From NCBI GenBank assembly GCA_024762335.1, contig JANTHO010000015.1, positions 1 to 48,028 of the forward strand: a DNA stretch of 48,028 nucleotides, written 5' to 3'. Under the pieces are notes generated by a model. The model was not told the DNA's origin. It saw only the letters and a list, made by a program, of their open reading frames with translations, and did no database searches. Shown here piece after piece: positions 9,575 through 16,601 of this stretch. The stretch's first letter is position 1. Every line of letters begins with the position of its first letter. Origin of the DNA: Acidimicrobiia bacterium. Its GTDB lineage: Bacteria > Actinomycetota > Acidimicrobiia > Spongiisociales > UBA5794. Both the position numbers and the translations under genes were made by a program.

Positions 9575-11293
9575 TCAGCCGACTGCTATCGCCCCGGATG
9601 ACACCACCGGGGTCACCGGTTCGGGGCCGACCGAGCGGGGAAGGTCGATGACGAAACAGGATCCTCCCAAACGCTCTGATCGGCGGTAGGTGGCGCTACC
9701 GCCATGGGCTTCGACGATCGAACGAACCATCGCCAATCCTATCCCCGACCCGGGCACCACCGCGTTATACCGATTCGGACCTCGTTCGAATCTGTCCCAC
9801 ACCATCAGTTCGTACTTCTTGGGAACACCCGGGCCGGAGTCATGAACCTCGATGACCAGCCGATCATCGGGTGCTTCGGCAACGACCAGGCACCGATCGC
9901 CTCCGTACCGTCTCGCATTCGAGATCAGGTTCACCAGGACCTGTTGCATCCTGTCGGGATCCATATCGGCCGTGAGCTCGGGATCGATCTCAATGGCGAT
10001 GCCCGCCCGATCATTGACGGCGACGTTGCAGGCATGTTCAGCCAGGTTCGCAACACATTGATTCGATCGGTGAAGCATCATCTGGGTGGGGCTGCCTTGG
10101 GCCATGAAGAGCAGGTCCTCGATGATCCGCTCGAGGTAGTCGGCTTGCTCCACGACGACATCGATCATCTCGATTCTCTCCTCGAGGTGAAGCTTCGGGT
10201 CCTCCTGGAGAACCGCGAGGAAACCGACCATCGCCGTCAGTGGTGTGCGGAGTTCATGTGAGATCGACGACACGAGCTCCGTTCGCTGCCGCTCCACGAT
10301 CATCCGGTTCTCACGGATGGCAATTCCCTGTCGACCGATGACGAGGACCGCGACGATGAGCGATGAGAGGAAGAGGACCCGGTCGCCCTGATCCAGGGTG
10401 CCATCCCAGATTCTCGCCACGAGGACAGAGACCATCACGGCTGCGGCCGTATATGGAGCGAGAATCGACCAGAAGGGAACCTGGCGGTCTGCGTACTCCC
10501 TTGGGGCGGGGACTCTGTCGACCACGATTGCTGTCGCGACGAAGAGCGCTGCAGCAGCGAGATACACCGCGAAGAGCGGCTCTGCTTCGGTGAAGCTCTT
10601 TCCGACCCCCTCGACCAGGTAGCTCATGTCGGCGATCGATTGAAGGAGCACCGCACCGGTGAAGAGCAGCATCCGCACGTCGAAGCGGAGGCTCGACCTG
10701 CGCACCGTCACGATCATGATGATGACAACGACCGCGAGGTCGATCAACGGGTAGATCGAGCCGAAGATCCGGTCGCCGACCGGAGCGTCGTCCAGGCCGT
10801 GGACGATCTCTTCCAGAACGAAGACCCACAGCAACGCGCCCGCGGAGATGGCGCCGATCAGACCGTCGATGGCGATTCGTGCTCGCTGGAGGGGGTGGCC
10901 GGCCGTGTGCGGAAGTGAAGCGAACCCGACGAGAACCATCGCATATCCTGCGCCGAAGAACAGATCGGTGAACCCGAATGTCGGGGCGTCACCGGTGAGG
11001 ACGACATCTGCGGCGAGGAGAACGATCCCCGTGGCGGCAACGATGAGACCGATCCCTACGAGCGTCCAGGCACGCCGCTCGACACCCTGGAGGAATCTTG
11101 CACGCCGAATGAACATGATCCCCGCGACCGTGTCACCGATCACGATCCCGATCGGTCCGACCGTGTGGGCGAGTTCCTCAGGACCGAGAACAACAGCCGC
11201 GGCTGCAGCAGCGAGAACCACAAGCGCTGCGGTCGCGTACCACGGCACGACGACGGGCGTGTGGGTCCGTCCAGGCGGTGCAAGAGCCTCCAT
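9575..11293 (-). CDS. Multi-pass membrane sensor histidine kinase
   Basis: A 572-residue hybrid of a large membrane domain and a kinase core. Residues about 15-330 hold eight to ten hydrophobic helices with short loops and no large extracellular domain. The kinase core has the H-box SSISHELRTPL (phospho-acceptor His346), the N-box NLISNARRYGG (Asn459), the G1 box DSGPGV (Asp485) and the G2 box GSGIGLAM (516-523). No receiver domain follows and no response regulator gene lies nearby. A helical membrane sensor without a periplasmic domain suits a hydrophobic or membrane-borne signal. The gene lies 39 bases downstream of an alpha-oxoamine synthase on the same strand, so the two are probably one operon. 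Confidence 0.88.
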   Translation of the reverse strand: MEALAPPGRTHTPVVVPWYATAALVVLAAAAAAVVLGPEELAHTVGPIGIVIGDTVAGIMFIRRARFLQGVERRAWTLVGIGLIVAATGIVLLAADVVLTGDAPTFGFTDLFFGAGYAMVLVGFASLPHTAGHPLQRARIAIDGLIGAISAGALLWVFVLEEIVHGLDDAPVGDRIFGSIYPLIDLAVVVIIMIVTVRRSSLRFDVRMLLFTGAVLLQSIADMSYLVEGVGKSFTEAEPLFAVYLAAAALFVATAIVVDRVPAPREYADRQVPFWSILAPYTAAAVMVSVLVARIWDGTLDQGDRVLFLSSLIVAVLVIGRQGIAIRENRMIVERQRTELVSSISHELRTPLTAMVGFLAVLQEDPKLHLEERIEMIDVVVEQADYLERIIEDLLFMAQGSPTQMMLHRSNQCVANLAEHACNVAVNDRAGIAIEIDPELTADMDPDRMQQVLVNLISNARRYGGDRCLVVAEAPDDRLVIEVHDSGPGVPKKYELMVWDRFERGPNRYNAVVPGSGIGLAMVRSIVEAHGGSATYRRSERLGGSCFVIDLPRSVGPEPVTPVVSSGAIAVG

Positions 11294-11332
11294 CCAGATA
11301 CTGTCGGCACAAATCCGCCGGCAGTAAAGCGA

Positions 11333-12613
11333 TCAGTGTTCTTCGAGGACGGACCCCTCGATCCGAATATCGGCTTCCTCTGTGAGGTCGATGACCACAT
11401 CGGTTGCCGAGGCCACCAGCGGGAGATGATGCTCAATGGCGTCGAGGAGTCCCCGGAGCTGATCCCGACTGTTGTGGAGGGTCTGGGCGAATCGGACACC
11501 GCCGTCGCCCGGCGCAACTGCCGGGAATGCGGCTGCGTTCAGGTAGTAGCCGTCGGCCATGAGCCGCAGGATCATCTCGGCCACGCGACCCGGTGATCCG
11601 ACTCGAATGAACCAGATGGGGCTCGTCGCGAGTGAAACGACGGGGAGTTGCCTTCGCACGATCTCGGACCGCACCCAATCGATGTCGTCCAGAAGTCGAG
11701 ATTGGCGCTCGGTGTAGGCCTCCGTGAGATGGAATTCGGCAGAGGCGGTCGCCGCTCCGAGATCTGGAGGAGGGATGGGACCCGAGAACGTGAGCGGACC
11801 ACCGACGAGTCGAACCCTGCGAGCCATCGCGGGATCACCGAACGCCAGCACTGCGCCGACCGACCCGAACGACTTGGCGAAACCCGCCGCCATCACCATC
11901 CGCTCGTTCAAGGGGACCTCGGAAAGCACGTAGCCGCGACCGTGCTCTCCCTGCCATCCGAAACCGTGGGCATCGTCGTAGTACGTGTATAGATTCTCAA
12001 AACGCTCTTGGAGATCCGCAACCTCTTTCACAGGGGCCAGATCACCGTGCATCGAGTAGACCCCATCGGCGAGGAACCACACATGCCGGTAGTCGCGTGC
12101 CACCTCGTCGAGACGGCGCTCGAGCGCGTCAACATCACAGTGAGCTACCACCTCGACACGCGCTCCGTCACCCTTCAGAACCCGGGTCGCGAGGTGAACC
12201 GAATCATGCGTTTGAGCGTCGATGAGGACCAGGTCCTCGGGACCGATCATCACCGGCAGTGCAGCGAGGTGGGCAAGCGTTGTGGTCTGAGCGATCGCGA
12301 CCGCTCCCCCGGTGATCTGGCGAAGGCGTTCCTCGAGCGTGTCGTACAGGGGCAGCGCGGTGTATGTCGGCGAAGAGGAATAGCTGGTTCCGAACCGCTC
12401 GGTTGCATCGATTGCCGCACGTTTCAGTCGATCATCTCTGTTGAGACCGAGATAGGCGCACGAACTGAAGTTGACGATCTTGCGCCCATCGATCGTGATG
12501 TGGGCGTCGTCGAGCGTTTCGTCTTCAATACGGCGCTGAATGATCCCCGACTCAACCCCGAGGCTGAGATGGCGCTCGGCGAGATCCAGGATCCGGTCGT
12601 GACGTGACCGCAT
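11333..12613 (-). CDS. Alpha-oxoamine synthase-family PLP enzyme (BioF/CqsA-like)
   Basis: The 426-residue enzyme is a fold-type I PLP protein of the alpha-oxoamine synthase group, which condenses an acyl-CoA with an amino acid. It shows VNFSSCAYLGLNRD near residue 47, the stacking histidine in DAQTHDSVH (His136), the D-x-x-H motif YDDAHGFG (Asp213, His216) and the PLP lysine in GFAKSFGS (Lys247). The A-K-S-F form around the lysine is nearer to the autoinducer synthases CqsA and LqsA (LAKTF type) than to BioF (SKALG type). AGGTAGG precedes the ATG. No biotin genes are nearby; the neighbour downstream is a histidine kinase. The family is secure, the product is not. Confidence 0.82.
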   Translation of the reverse strand: MRSRHDRILDLAERHLSLGVESGIIQRRIEDETLDDAHITIDGRKIVNFSSCAYLGLNRDDRLKRAAIDATERFGTSYSSSPTYTALPLYDTLEERLRQITGGAVAIAQTTTLAHLAALPVMIGPEDLVLIDAQTHDSVHLATRVLKGDGARVEVVAHCDVDALERRLDEVARDYRHVWFLADGVYSMHGDLAPVKEVADLQERFENLYTYYDDAHGFGWQGEHGRGYVLSEVPLNERMVMAAGFAKSFGSVGAVLAFGDPAMARRVRLVGGPLTFSGPIPPPDLGAATASAEFHLTEAYTERQSRLLDDIDWVRSEIVRRQLPVVSLATSPIWFIRVGSPGRVAEMILRLMADGYYLNAAAFPAVAPGDGGVRFAQTLHNSRDQLRGLLDAIEHHLPLVASATDVVIDLTEEADIRIEGSVLEEH

Positions 12614-12744
12614 CTCTACCTACCTTTTCCGGTGTGATACAACCGCCCTGTGCCCTGTGGATAACTTAGCGTCGTCGTCGGATCGAACCGCGGATCTCCC
12701 TATTCCGACTCCTTGCAACCGTCTCGGCGTAGCATCCACATCCG

Positions 12745-13674
12745 ATGAATTCTCTCAAGTTGATCTCGCTGCTTCTCGCGATGGCAATCATCGCCGCGGC
12801 CTGTCAGAGCGCGGTGGGCGACACCCGTCCAACGACGACGAACACCTACGCTCCGCTCTCGACCACGATCACCTCCACCACCCCCCCAACGACGACCACG
12901 ACAACGACAACCACGACAGCGCCTTCGACAACCACCACGACGACAACGACGATCCCTGCCTCCGAATGCACCGTCCGAAGCATCGGCACCGACGAAGATT
13001 TCTACCGCAAGTCGTGCGCGCAAGGCGGATTGGCGATCGTCGCCGCCGACACCGTCGAGGACGCCGCCCTCGAAGGAGCCGCCGGCCGCATGGCAGGTCT
13101 TCTCGCGAAGCGGCCCGAACTGGCCGACGCTATCACGGAGTCGATCGACCATGTGGCGATCATCGGTGCCGATCAGCGAATCACGGACCTCCCCGACTTC
13201 GAGGATTTGTATTTCGTCCTCCCCGGAACCGACTGGCACCGTCTCGGTCGATCGTTCCCCGGGAGCGAAGAGATTCCGGTCGCTGCGGGAGCAGAGGAGA
13301 ATCTCCTGTGTCTGGAGAAGGATCACTACCGGGGCGAGGACATGTTCGTCCGGGATTTCGGGTGGACGATCCGCCGGTTCGGTCTCGCTCGGATCGAACC
13401 GGACCTCGACCGTGCGATCGAGGACGCCTACTCGCGAGCGATCGCTGCCGATCTCTGGCGCCACACGATCGCTGAGGTGAACTCCGATCAGTACTGGGCC
13501 GAGGGGGTTCAGTCGTTCTTCGACGTCAACAATGAAGCCACCGACGACAAGGACGAGATCCACAACTTCGTCGACACCCGGGAGGAGCTCCACTCCTACG
13601 ACCCGGACCTCTATCGAATCCTGGTCGACGTCTTCGGTGACACAGAGTGGCGCCCGGAGTGCCCGACCCAGTAG
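12745..13674 (+). CDS. Lipoprotein with Thr-rich stalk and degenerate metallopeptidase-like domain
   Basis: The 309-residue product starts with a lipoprotein signal peptide ending in IIAAAC (Cys20). A stalk of almost pure threonine, proline and serine follows (about 29-70), which would hold the globular domain off the membrane. The C-terminal domain has RPELADAITESIDHVAIIGADQRITDLPDF, AEENLLCL and QYWAEGVQSFFDVNN. I know this layout from secreted zinc-peptidase-like proteins that carry an HEF-x-H motif between the last two blocks. Here the equivalent segment is FVRDFGWTI (Arg203, Asp204, Trp207), so both zinc histidines and the glutamate are lost. TAGCAT at 12730-12735 may be the -10 box of a nearly leaderless mRNA. 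Confidence 0.75.
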   Translation: MNSLKLISLLLAMAIIAAACQSAVGDTRPTTTNTYAPLSTTITSTTPPTTTTTTTTTTAPSTTTTTTTTIPASECTVRSIGTDEDFYRKSCAQGGLAIVAADTVEDAALEGAAGRMAGLLAKRPELADAITESIDHVAIIGADQRITDLPDFEDLYFVLPGTDWHRLGRSFPGSEEIPVAAGAEENLLCLEKDHYRGEDMFVRDFGWTIRRFGLARIEPDLDRAIEDAYSRAIAADLWRHTIAEVNSDQYWAEGVQSFFDVNNEATDDKDEIHNFVDTREELHSYDPDLYRILVDVFGDTEWRPECPTQ

Positions 13675-13776
13675 CGGACCCCCTACCTCGTCGCTTCGCT
13701 CCTCCGCGTCCTCCGCCGTGCCGTCGGGGGGACTGGACAGAGCCGCAAACCATGTCCCCCAACGGCCTTTCTTCAT

Positions 13777-13815
13777 TCTCCCCCACCGCCGAGGTGGGGG
13801 AGATGCCCGGAGGGC
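13777..13815. repeat. Intergenic palindromic element
   Basis: TCTCCCCCACC (13777-13787) and its perfect complement (13793-13803) form an 11-bp stem with a five-base loop, followed at once by a second small hairpin GCCC-GGA-GGGC (13805-13815). There is no T-tract. The base composition of 13675-13857 is unlike the coding sequence around it, and no gene is seen there. It may be a REP-like element or the transcript end of the lipoprotein gene. Confidence 0.5.
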
Positions 13816-13859
13816 AGAGGGGGCTGCGGGGTCGATTCTCCTTGACGACCAGCGCTTTC

Positions 13860-13924
13860 CATGATATATGTTGTAGCAAGGTATTCTATGAGACACTATA
13901 TCTAGCATCGCAAGTGTTGGAGGG
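13860..13924 (+). promoter_or_regulatory. AT-rich promoter/operator and ribosome site of padR
   Basis: This is one of the few AT-rich stretches in the window. GATATA (13863-13868) and its complement TATATC (13897-13902) form an inverted repeat with about 28 bases between, a possible PadR operator for autoregulation. A strong Shine-Dalgarno GGAGGG (13919-13924) lies five bases before the padR ATG. The exact -10 and -35 boxes cannot be fixed by eye. Confidence 0.45.
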
Positions 13925-13929
13925 AGCGA

Positions 13930-14268
13930 ATGGTGGACCGCAATTCACAGCTCCTCAAAGGAGTTCTCGACATGTGTCTCCTTTCGCTGATCGCCGAGGA
14001 ACCGAGTTATGGATACGAGATGGCGGCAAAGTTGAACGACCGCGGCCTGCACCTCGTGAGCGACGGGAGCATCTACCCGACGCTCTCCCGGTTGCAGAAG
14101 GCCGGCCTGGTCGAGGGGTACTTCGTGGAAGCCGACGGAAGCGGCCCTCCACGCAAGTACTACCGGATCGTCGACGAAGGAAGAGATCGTCTCGCCGAGT
14201 GGTCGAAGGAATGGGAGACACTTCAGGCAGGTGTTTCGACGATACTGAACGGAGGTGAGCATGACTGA
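13930..14268 (+). CDS. PadR family transcriptional regulator
   Basis: The 112-residue protein is a PadR winged-helix regulator of the short type. NSQLLKGVLDMCLLSLIAEEPSYGYEMAAKL is the first helix block, SDGSIYPTLSRLQKAGLVEGYFVE is the recognition helix and wing, and GPPRKYYRIVDEGRDRLAEW the wing return. PadR proteins usually repress their own operon and respond to a small ligand. The stop overlaps the start of the next gene by eight bases, so it most likely controls the HAAS-NfeD and SPFH genes behind it. Confidence 0.9.
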   Translation: MVDRNSQLLKGVLDMCLLSLIAEEPSYGYEMAAKLNDRGLHLVSDGSIYPTLSRLQKAGLVEGYFVEADGSGPPRKYYRIVDEGRDRLAEWSKEWETLQAGVSTILNGGEHD

Positions 14269-15052
14269 ACGCACCGTCGACCAAACCGTCACAGAGTGTG
14301 CGCGCTACTGGCGTGACACCGGTGTGCTGGCTGCGCAGGTGTCCGAGATGCGTGACGAGCTCGCCGACCACCTCACCGAAGCCACTCACGCCGGCCGGAC
14401 CGTCGATACCGTCGTCGGCTCCGACCTCGCCGCATTCGCCGAAGAGTGGGCTTCCGCCTACCGGAACCCGCACCGGGTCCGCACGGCCCGGCCGGCGAAC
14501 GACCGGTCGAATGCTCTCTGGCTCTGGCTCACCATCGGATTGTTCGGCATCGCGTTCGCGGTCGTCGCAATCCTCGCACCGAAAGGAACAGACGTGGACG
14601 CTGAACAATGGAGATGGATCTGGGTAGCCGCAGCGGTAATCCTCGCGATCGGCGAACTCCTCACAGTCGGCTTCTTCCTCCTCCCGTTCGCGGTCGGAGC
14701 GGCGGCCGCCGCGATCCTCGCATTCATGGGTGTGTCGGTACCGATCCAACTCGTGACCTTCGTCATCATCTCCATCGTCTTCCTCGTCGTTCTCCAGCGC
14801 TTCGCACGGAGTGACGAGAAGGACTATGCCGATGTCGAGGCGGGAGCGAATCGCTACGTCGGCGGAACCGCCATCGTCCTCCAGGAGATCCACAAGTTCG
14901 ACACGAGCGGGATGGTGAAAGTCGGAACCGAGGAGTGGCGGGCTACCGTCGATTCCGACATCGACATACCTGTCGGAGCGAAGGTGCTCATCACAGCCGT
15001 GCGGGGCACCCGCCTCGTCGTCGAACCAGTTCCACCGACCGTAGAGACATGA
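14261..15052 (+). CDS. HAAS-NfeD fusion membrane protein
   Basis: A 263-residue protein joining two families. Residues 1-70 ([12 protein letters not shown]-type sequence, here [19 protein letters not shown], and [12 protein letters not shown]) form a HAAS domain, the usual PadR partner. A first helix (about 80-102) follows. From about residue 112 the chain is a complete NfeD protein: three helices with [17 protein letters not shown] and a C-terminal OB-fold ([32 protein letters not shown]). The start ATG 14261 has GGAGG five bases ahead. An in-frame GTG at 14594 with AAAGGA six bases ahead sits exactly where a free NfeD would begin ([10 protein letters not shown]), so a shorter NfeD may also be made. 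NfeD proteins pair with SPFH proteins, as encoded next. Confidence 0.82.
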   Translation: MTERTVDQTVTECARYWRDTGVLAAQVSEMRDELADHLTEATHAGRTVDTVVGSDLAAFAEEWASAYRNPHRVRTARPANDRSNALWLWLTIGLFGIAFAVVAILAPKGTDVDAEQWRWIWVAAAVILAIGELLTVGFFLLPFAVGAAAAAILAFMGVSVPIQLVTFVIISIVFLVVLQRFARSDEKDYADVEAGANRYVGGTAIVLQEIHKFDTSGMVKVGTEEWRATVDSDIDIPVGAKVLITAVRGTRLVVEPVPPTVET

Positions 15053-15095
15053 CCGACCGAGACCGAACAGAACCCGAGAGAGAGGGAGAACAGAA

Positions 15096-16016
15096 ATGAC
15101 TGCAGCAGTCGTCGTACTGGCTTTCATCCTGCTCCTGGTGATCTACGTGGCACTCGCCATCAAGATCGTCCAGCAGCACCAGCAAGGCCTCATTGAGCGA
15201 TTTGGCCGGTACCGCAAGAGCGTTGGTCCGGGCTTCCACATGATCGTCCCATTCATCGAACGGATGGTGAAGGTCGACATGCGTGAGCAGGTCGTCGACG
15301 TTCCACCGCAGGAGGTCATCACGAGGGACAACGTCGTCGTCACCGTCGACGCCGTCGTCTACTACCAGGCAACAGATCCGGTGAAGCTGAAGTACAACGT
15401 GTCGAACTTCATCCTCGCGGCGACGAAACTGGCTCAGACGAACCTCCGTAACGTCATCGGCGACATGGATCTCGACGACGCGTTGACGTCACGGGAGACG
15501 ATCAACACCGAACTCAGGCAGATCCTGGACGAGGCGACCGATGTGTGGGGAACGAGGGTTGTACGCGTCGAGATCCAGCGGATCGACCCGCCGGCAGACG
15601 TCACTCAGGCGATGCACCGTCAGATGAAGGCGGAGCGGGAACGCCGTGCCGTCGTCACCGAAGCCGAAGGCGAGAAGCGATCCCAGATCCTCCGCGCCGA
15701 AGGCGTCAAGCAGTCACGGATCCTCGAGGCGGAGGGCCAGGCACAGGCGGTCAGGGAGGTCGCCGACGCCGAGAAGTTCCGTCTCTTGACCGTCGCAGAA
15801 GGTGAGGGACAGGCGGTCGAGCGGGTGTTCGGAGCGATCCACGCCGGAGATCCGACCCCCGACTTGATCGCCATCAAGTATCTCGAGGCACTCCAGGGTG
15901 TCGCAGACGGGAAGGCGACAAAGCTCTTCCTTCCGCTGGAGACGAGCGGGATCCTCGGGTCGCTCGGAGCGATCAGCGAGGTCTTCGCCTCGAAGAACGA
16001 CGGCGCGGCCGAGTAG
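15096..16016 (+). CDS. SPFH/Band 7 protein (slipin/QmcA-like)
   Basis: The 306-residue protein begins with one membrane helix (about 3-23), then the SPFH domain: [52 protein letters not shown] and [21 protein letters not shown] coiled coil rich in glutamate and alanine (about 175-245, with [15 protein letters not shown] repeats) drives oligomerisation. Such proteins form membrane microdomain scaffolds together with NfeD. GAGGGAGAA lies just before the ATG. The gene follows the HAAS-NfeD gene by 43 bases and ends before a strong terminator hairpin, closing a three-gene PadR operon. Confidence 0.92.
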   Translation: MTAAVVVLAFILLLVIYVALAIKIVQQHQQGLIERFGRYRKSVGPGFHMIVPFIERMVKVDMREQVVDVPPQEVITRDNVVVTVDAVVYYQATDPVKLKYNVSNFILAATKLAQTNLRNVIGDMDLDDALTSRETINTELRQILDEATDVWGTRVVRVEIQRIDPPADVTQAMHRQMKAERERRAVVTEAEGEKRSQILRAEGVKQSRILEAEGQAQAVREVADAEKFRLLTVAEGEGQAVERVFGAIHAGDPTPDLIAIKYLEALQGVADGKATKLFLPLETSGILGSLGAISEVFASKNDGAAE

Positions 16017-16040
16017 CACAGCACGCGCCCACTTCTCATC

Positions 16041-16070
16041 CGATCCCCCGACTGCAAAGTCGGGGGATCG
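16041..16070 (+). terminator. Strong hairpin ending the SPFH operon
   Basis: CGATCCCCCGACT and its perfect complement form a 13-bp stem closed by the four-base loop GCAA. No T-tract follows; instead the mscL -10 box begins six bases later, so terminator and promoter are packed together. Confidence 0.7.
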
Positions 16071-16075
16071 CTGTC

Positions 16076-16081
16076 TATAAT
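16076..16081 (+). promoter_or_regulatory. Consensus -10 box of mscL
   Basis: A perfect TATAAT lies 41 bases before the mscL ATG. The matching -35 position falls inside the loop and right arm of the terminator hairpin (CTGCAA at 16052-16057, 18-base spacer). Confidence 0.6.
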
Positions 16082-16122
16082 CTCACCAAACGCCACAGTC
16101 GATACGCCAAAGGGGGCGCAGC

Positions 16123-16503
16123 ATGGTCCAAGAGTTCCGCGACTTCATCGCAAAGGGCAACATGATCGACATCGCCGTCGGTTTCATCATGGGTGCCGCC
16201 TTCACTGCTCTCATTGGAGCGCTCGTCGACAACGTGCTCATGCCCATTGTCGCCATTCCGTTCGGCGAACCGAACTTCGACGCGATCATCTGGACGATCA
16301 ACGGTTCTGAGATCCTCATCGGATCGTTCATCACCGCCCTGGTGATGTTCCTGCTCGTCGCGATCGCCGTGTTCTTCTTCATCGTCAAGCCGTACAACGC
16401 GTACCGGGCGAAGATGGAACCGGAGGTCGACGAAGAGCCCTCCGGCCCCACCGAAATCGAACTCCTCGCGCAGATCAGGGACTCGCTAGCGTCGCGTAAC
16501 TGA
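16123..16503 (+). CDS. mscL: Large-conductance mechanosensitive channel MscL
   Basis: The 126-residue protein is a typical MscL: an amphipathic N-terminus (MVQEFRDFIAKGNMIDIAVGFIMGAAFTALIGALVDNVLMP) with the pore helix, a periplasmic loop, a second helix (FITALVMFLLVAIAVFFFIVKPYN) and a charged C-terminal helix (TEIELLAQIRDSL). It opens under high membrane tension to release solutes during osmotic downshock. GGGGG lies about eight bases before the ATG. It forms a single-gene unit between two terminator-like hairpins. Confidence 0.97.
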   Translation: MVQEFRDFIAKGNMIDIAVGFIMGAAFTALIGALVDNVLMPIVAIPFGEPNFDAIIWTINGSEILIGSFITALVMFLLVAIAVFFFIVKPYNAYRAKMEPEVDEEPSGPTEIELLAQIRDSLASRN

Positions 16504-16522
16504 CCCCGAAAGACCCGCAGAC

Positions 16523-16556
16523 ACGACCGGTGGGCGAATCGGCGCTCACCGGTCGT
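16523..16556 (+). terminator. Terminator-like hairpin after mscL
   Basis: A 14-bp stem with one G-T wobble (arms 16523-16536 and 16543-16556, centre AATCGG) lies 20 bases after the mscL stop. There is no T-run, as is usual for actinobacterial terminators. Confidence 0.6.
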
Positions 16557-16601
16557 CGACTATCGTGGCCCGACATCGCCGTCACCAAGGAGTCTCACCC
16601 G

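Noticed and set aside
12656-12664. Perfect DnaA-box-like TGTGGATAA (TTATCCACA on the other strand)
   Set aside because: Only one box, no cluster, no AT-rich unwinding region and no dnaA/dnaN genes, so not an origin; a single 9-mer can occur by chance.
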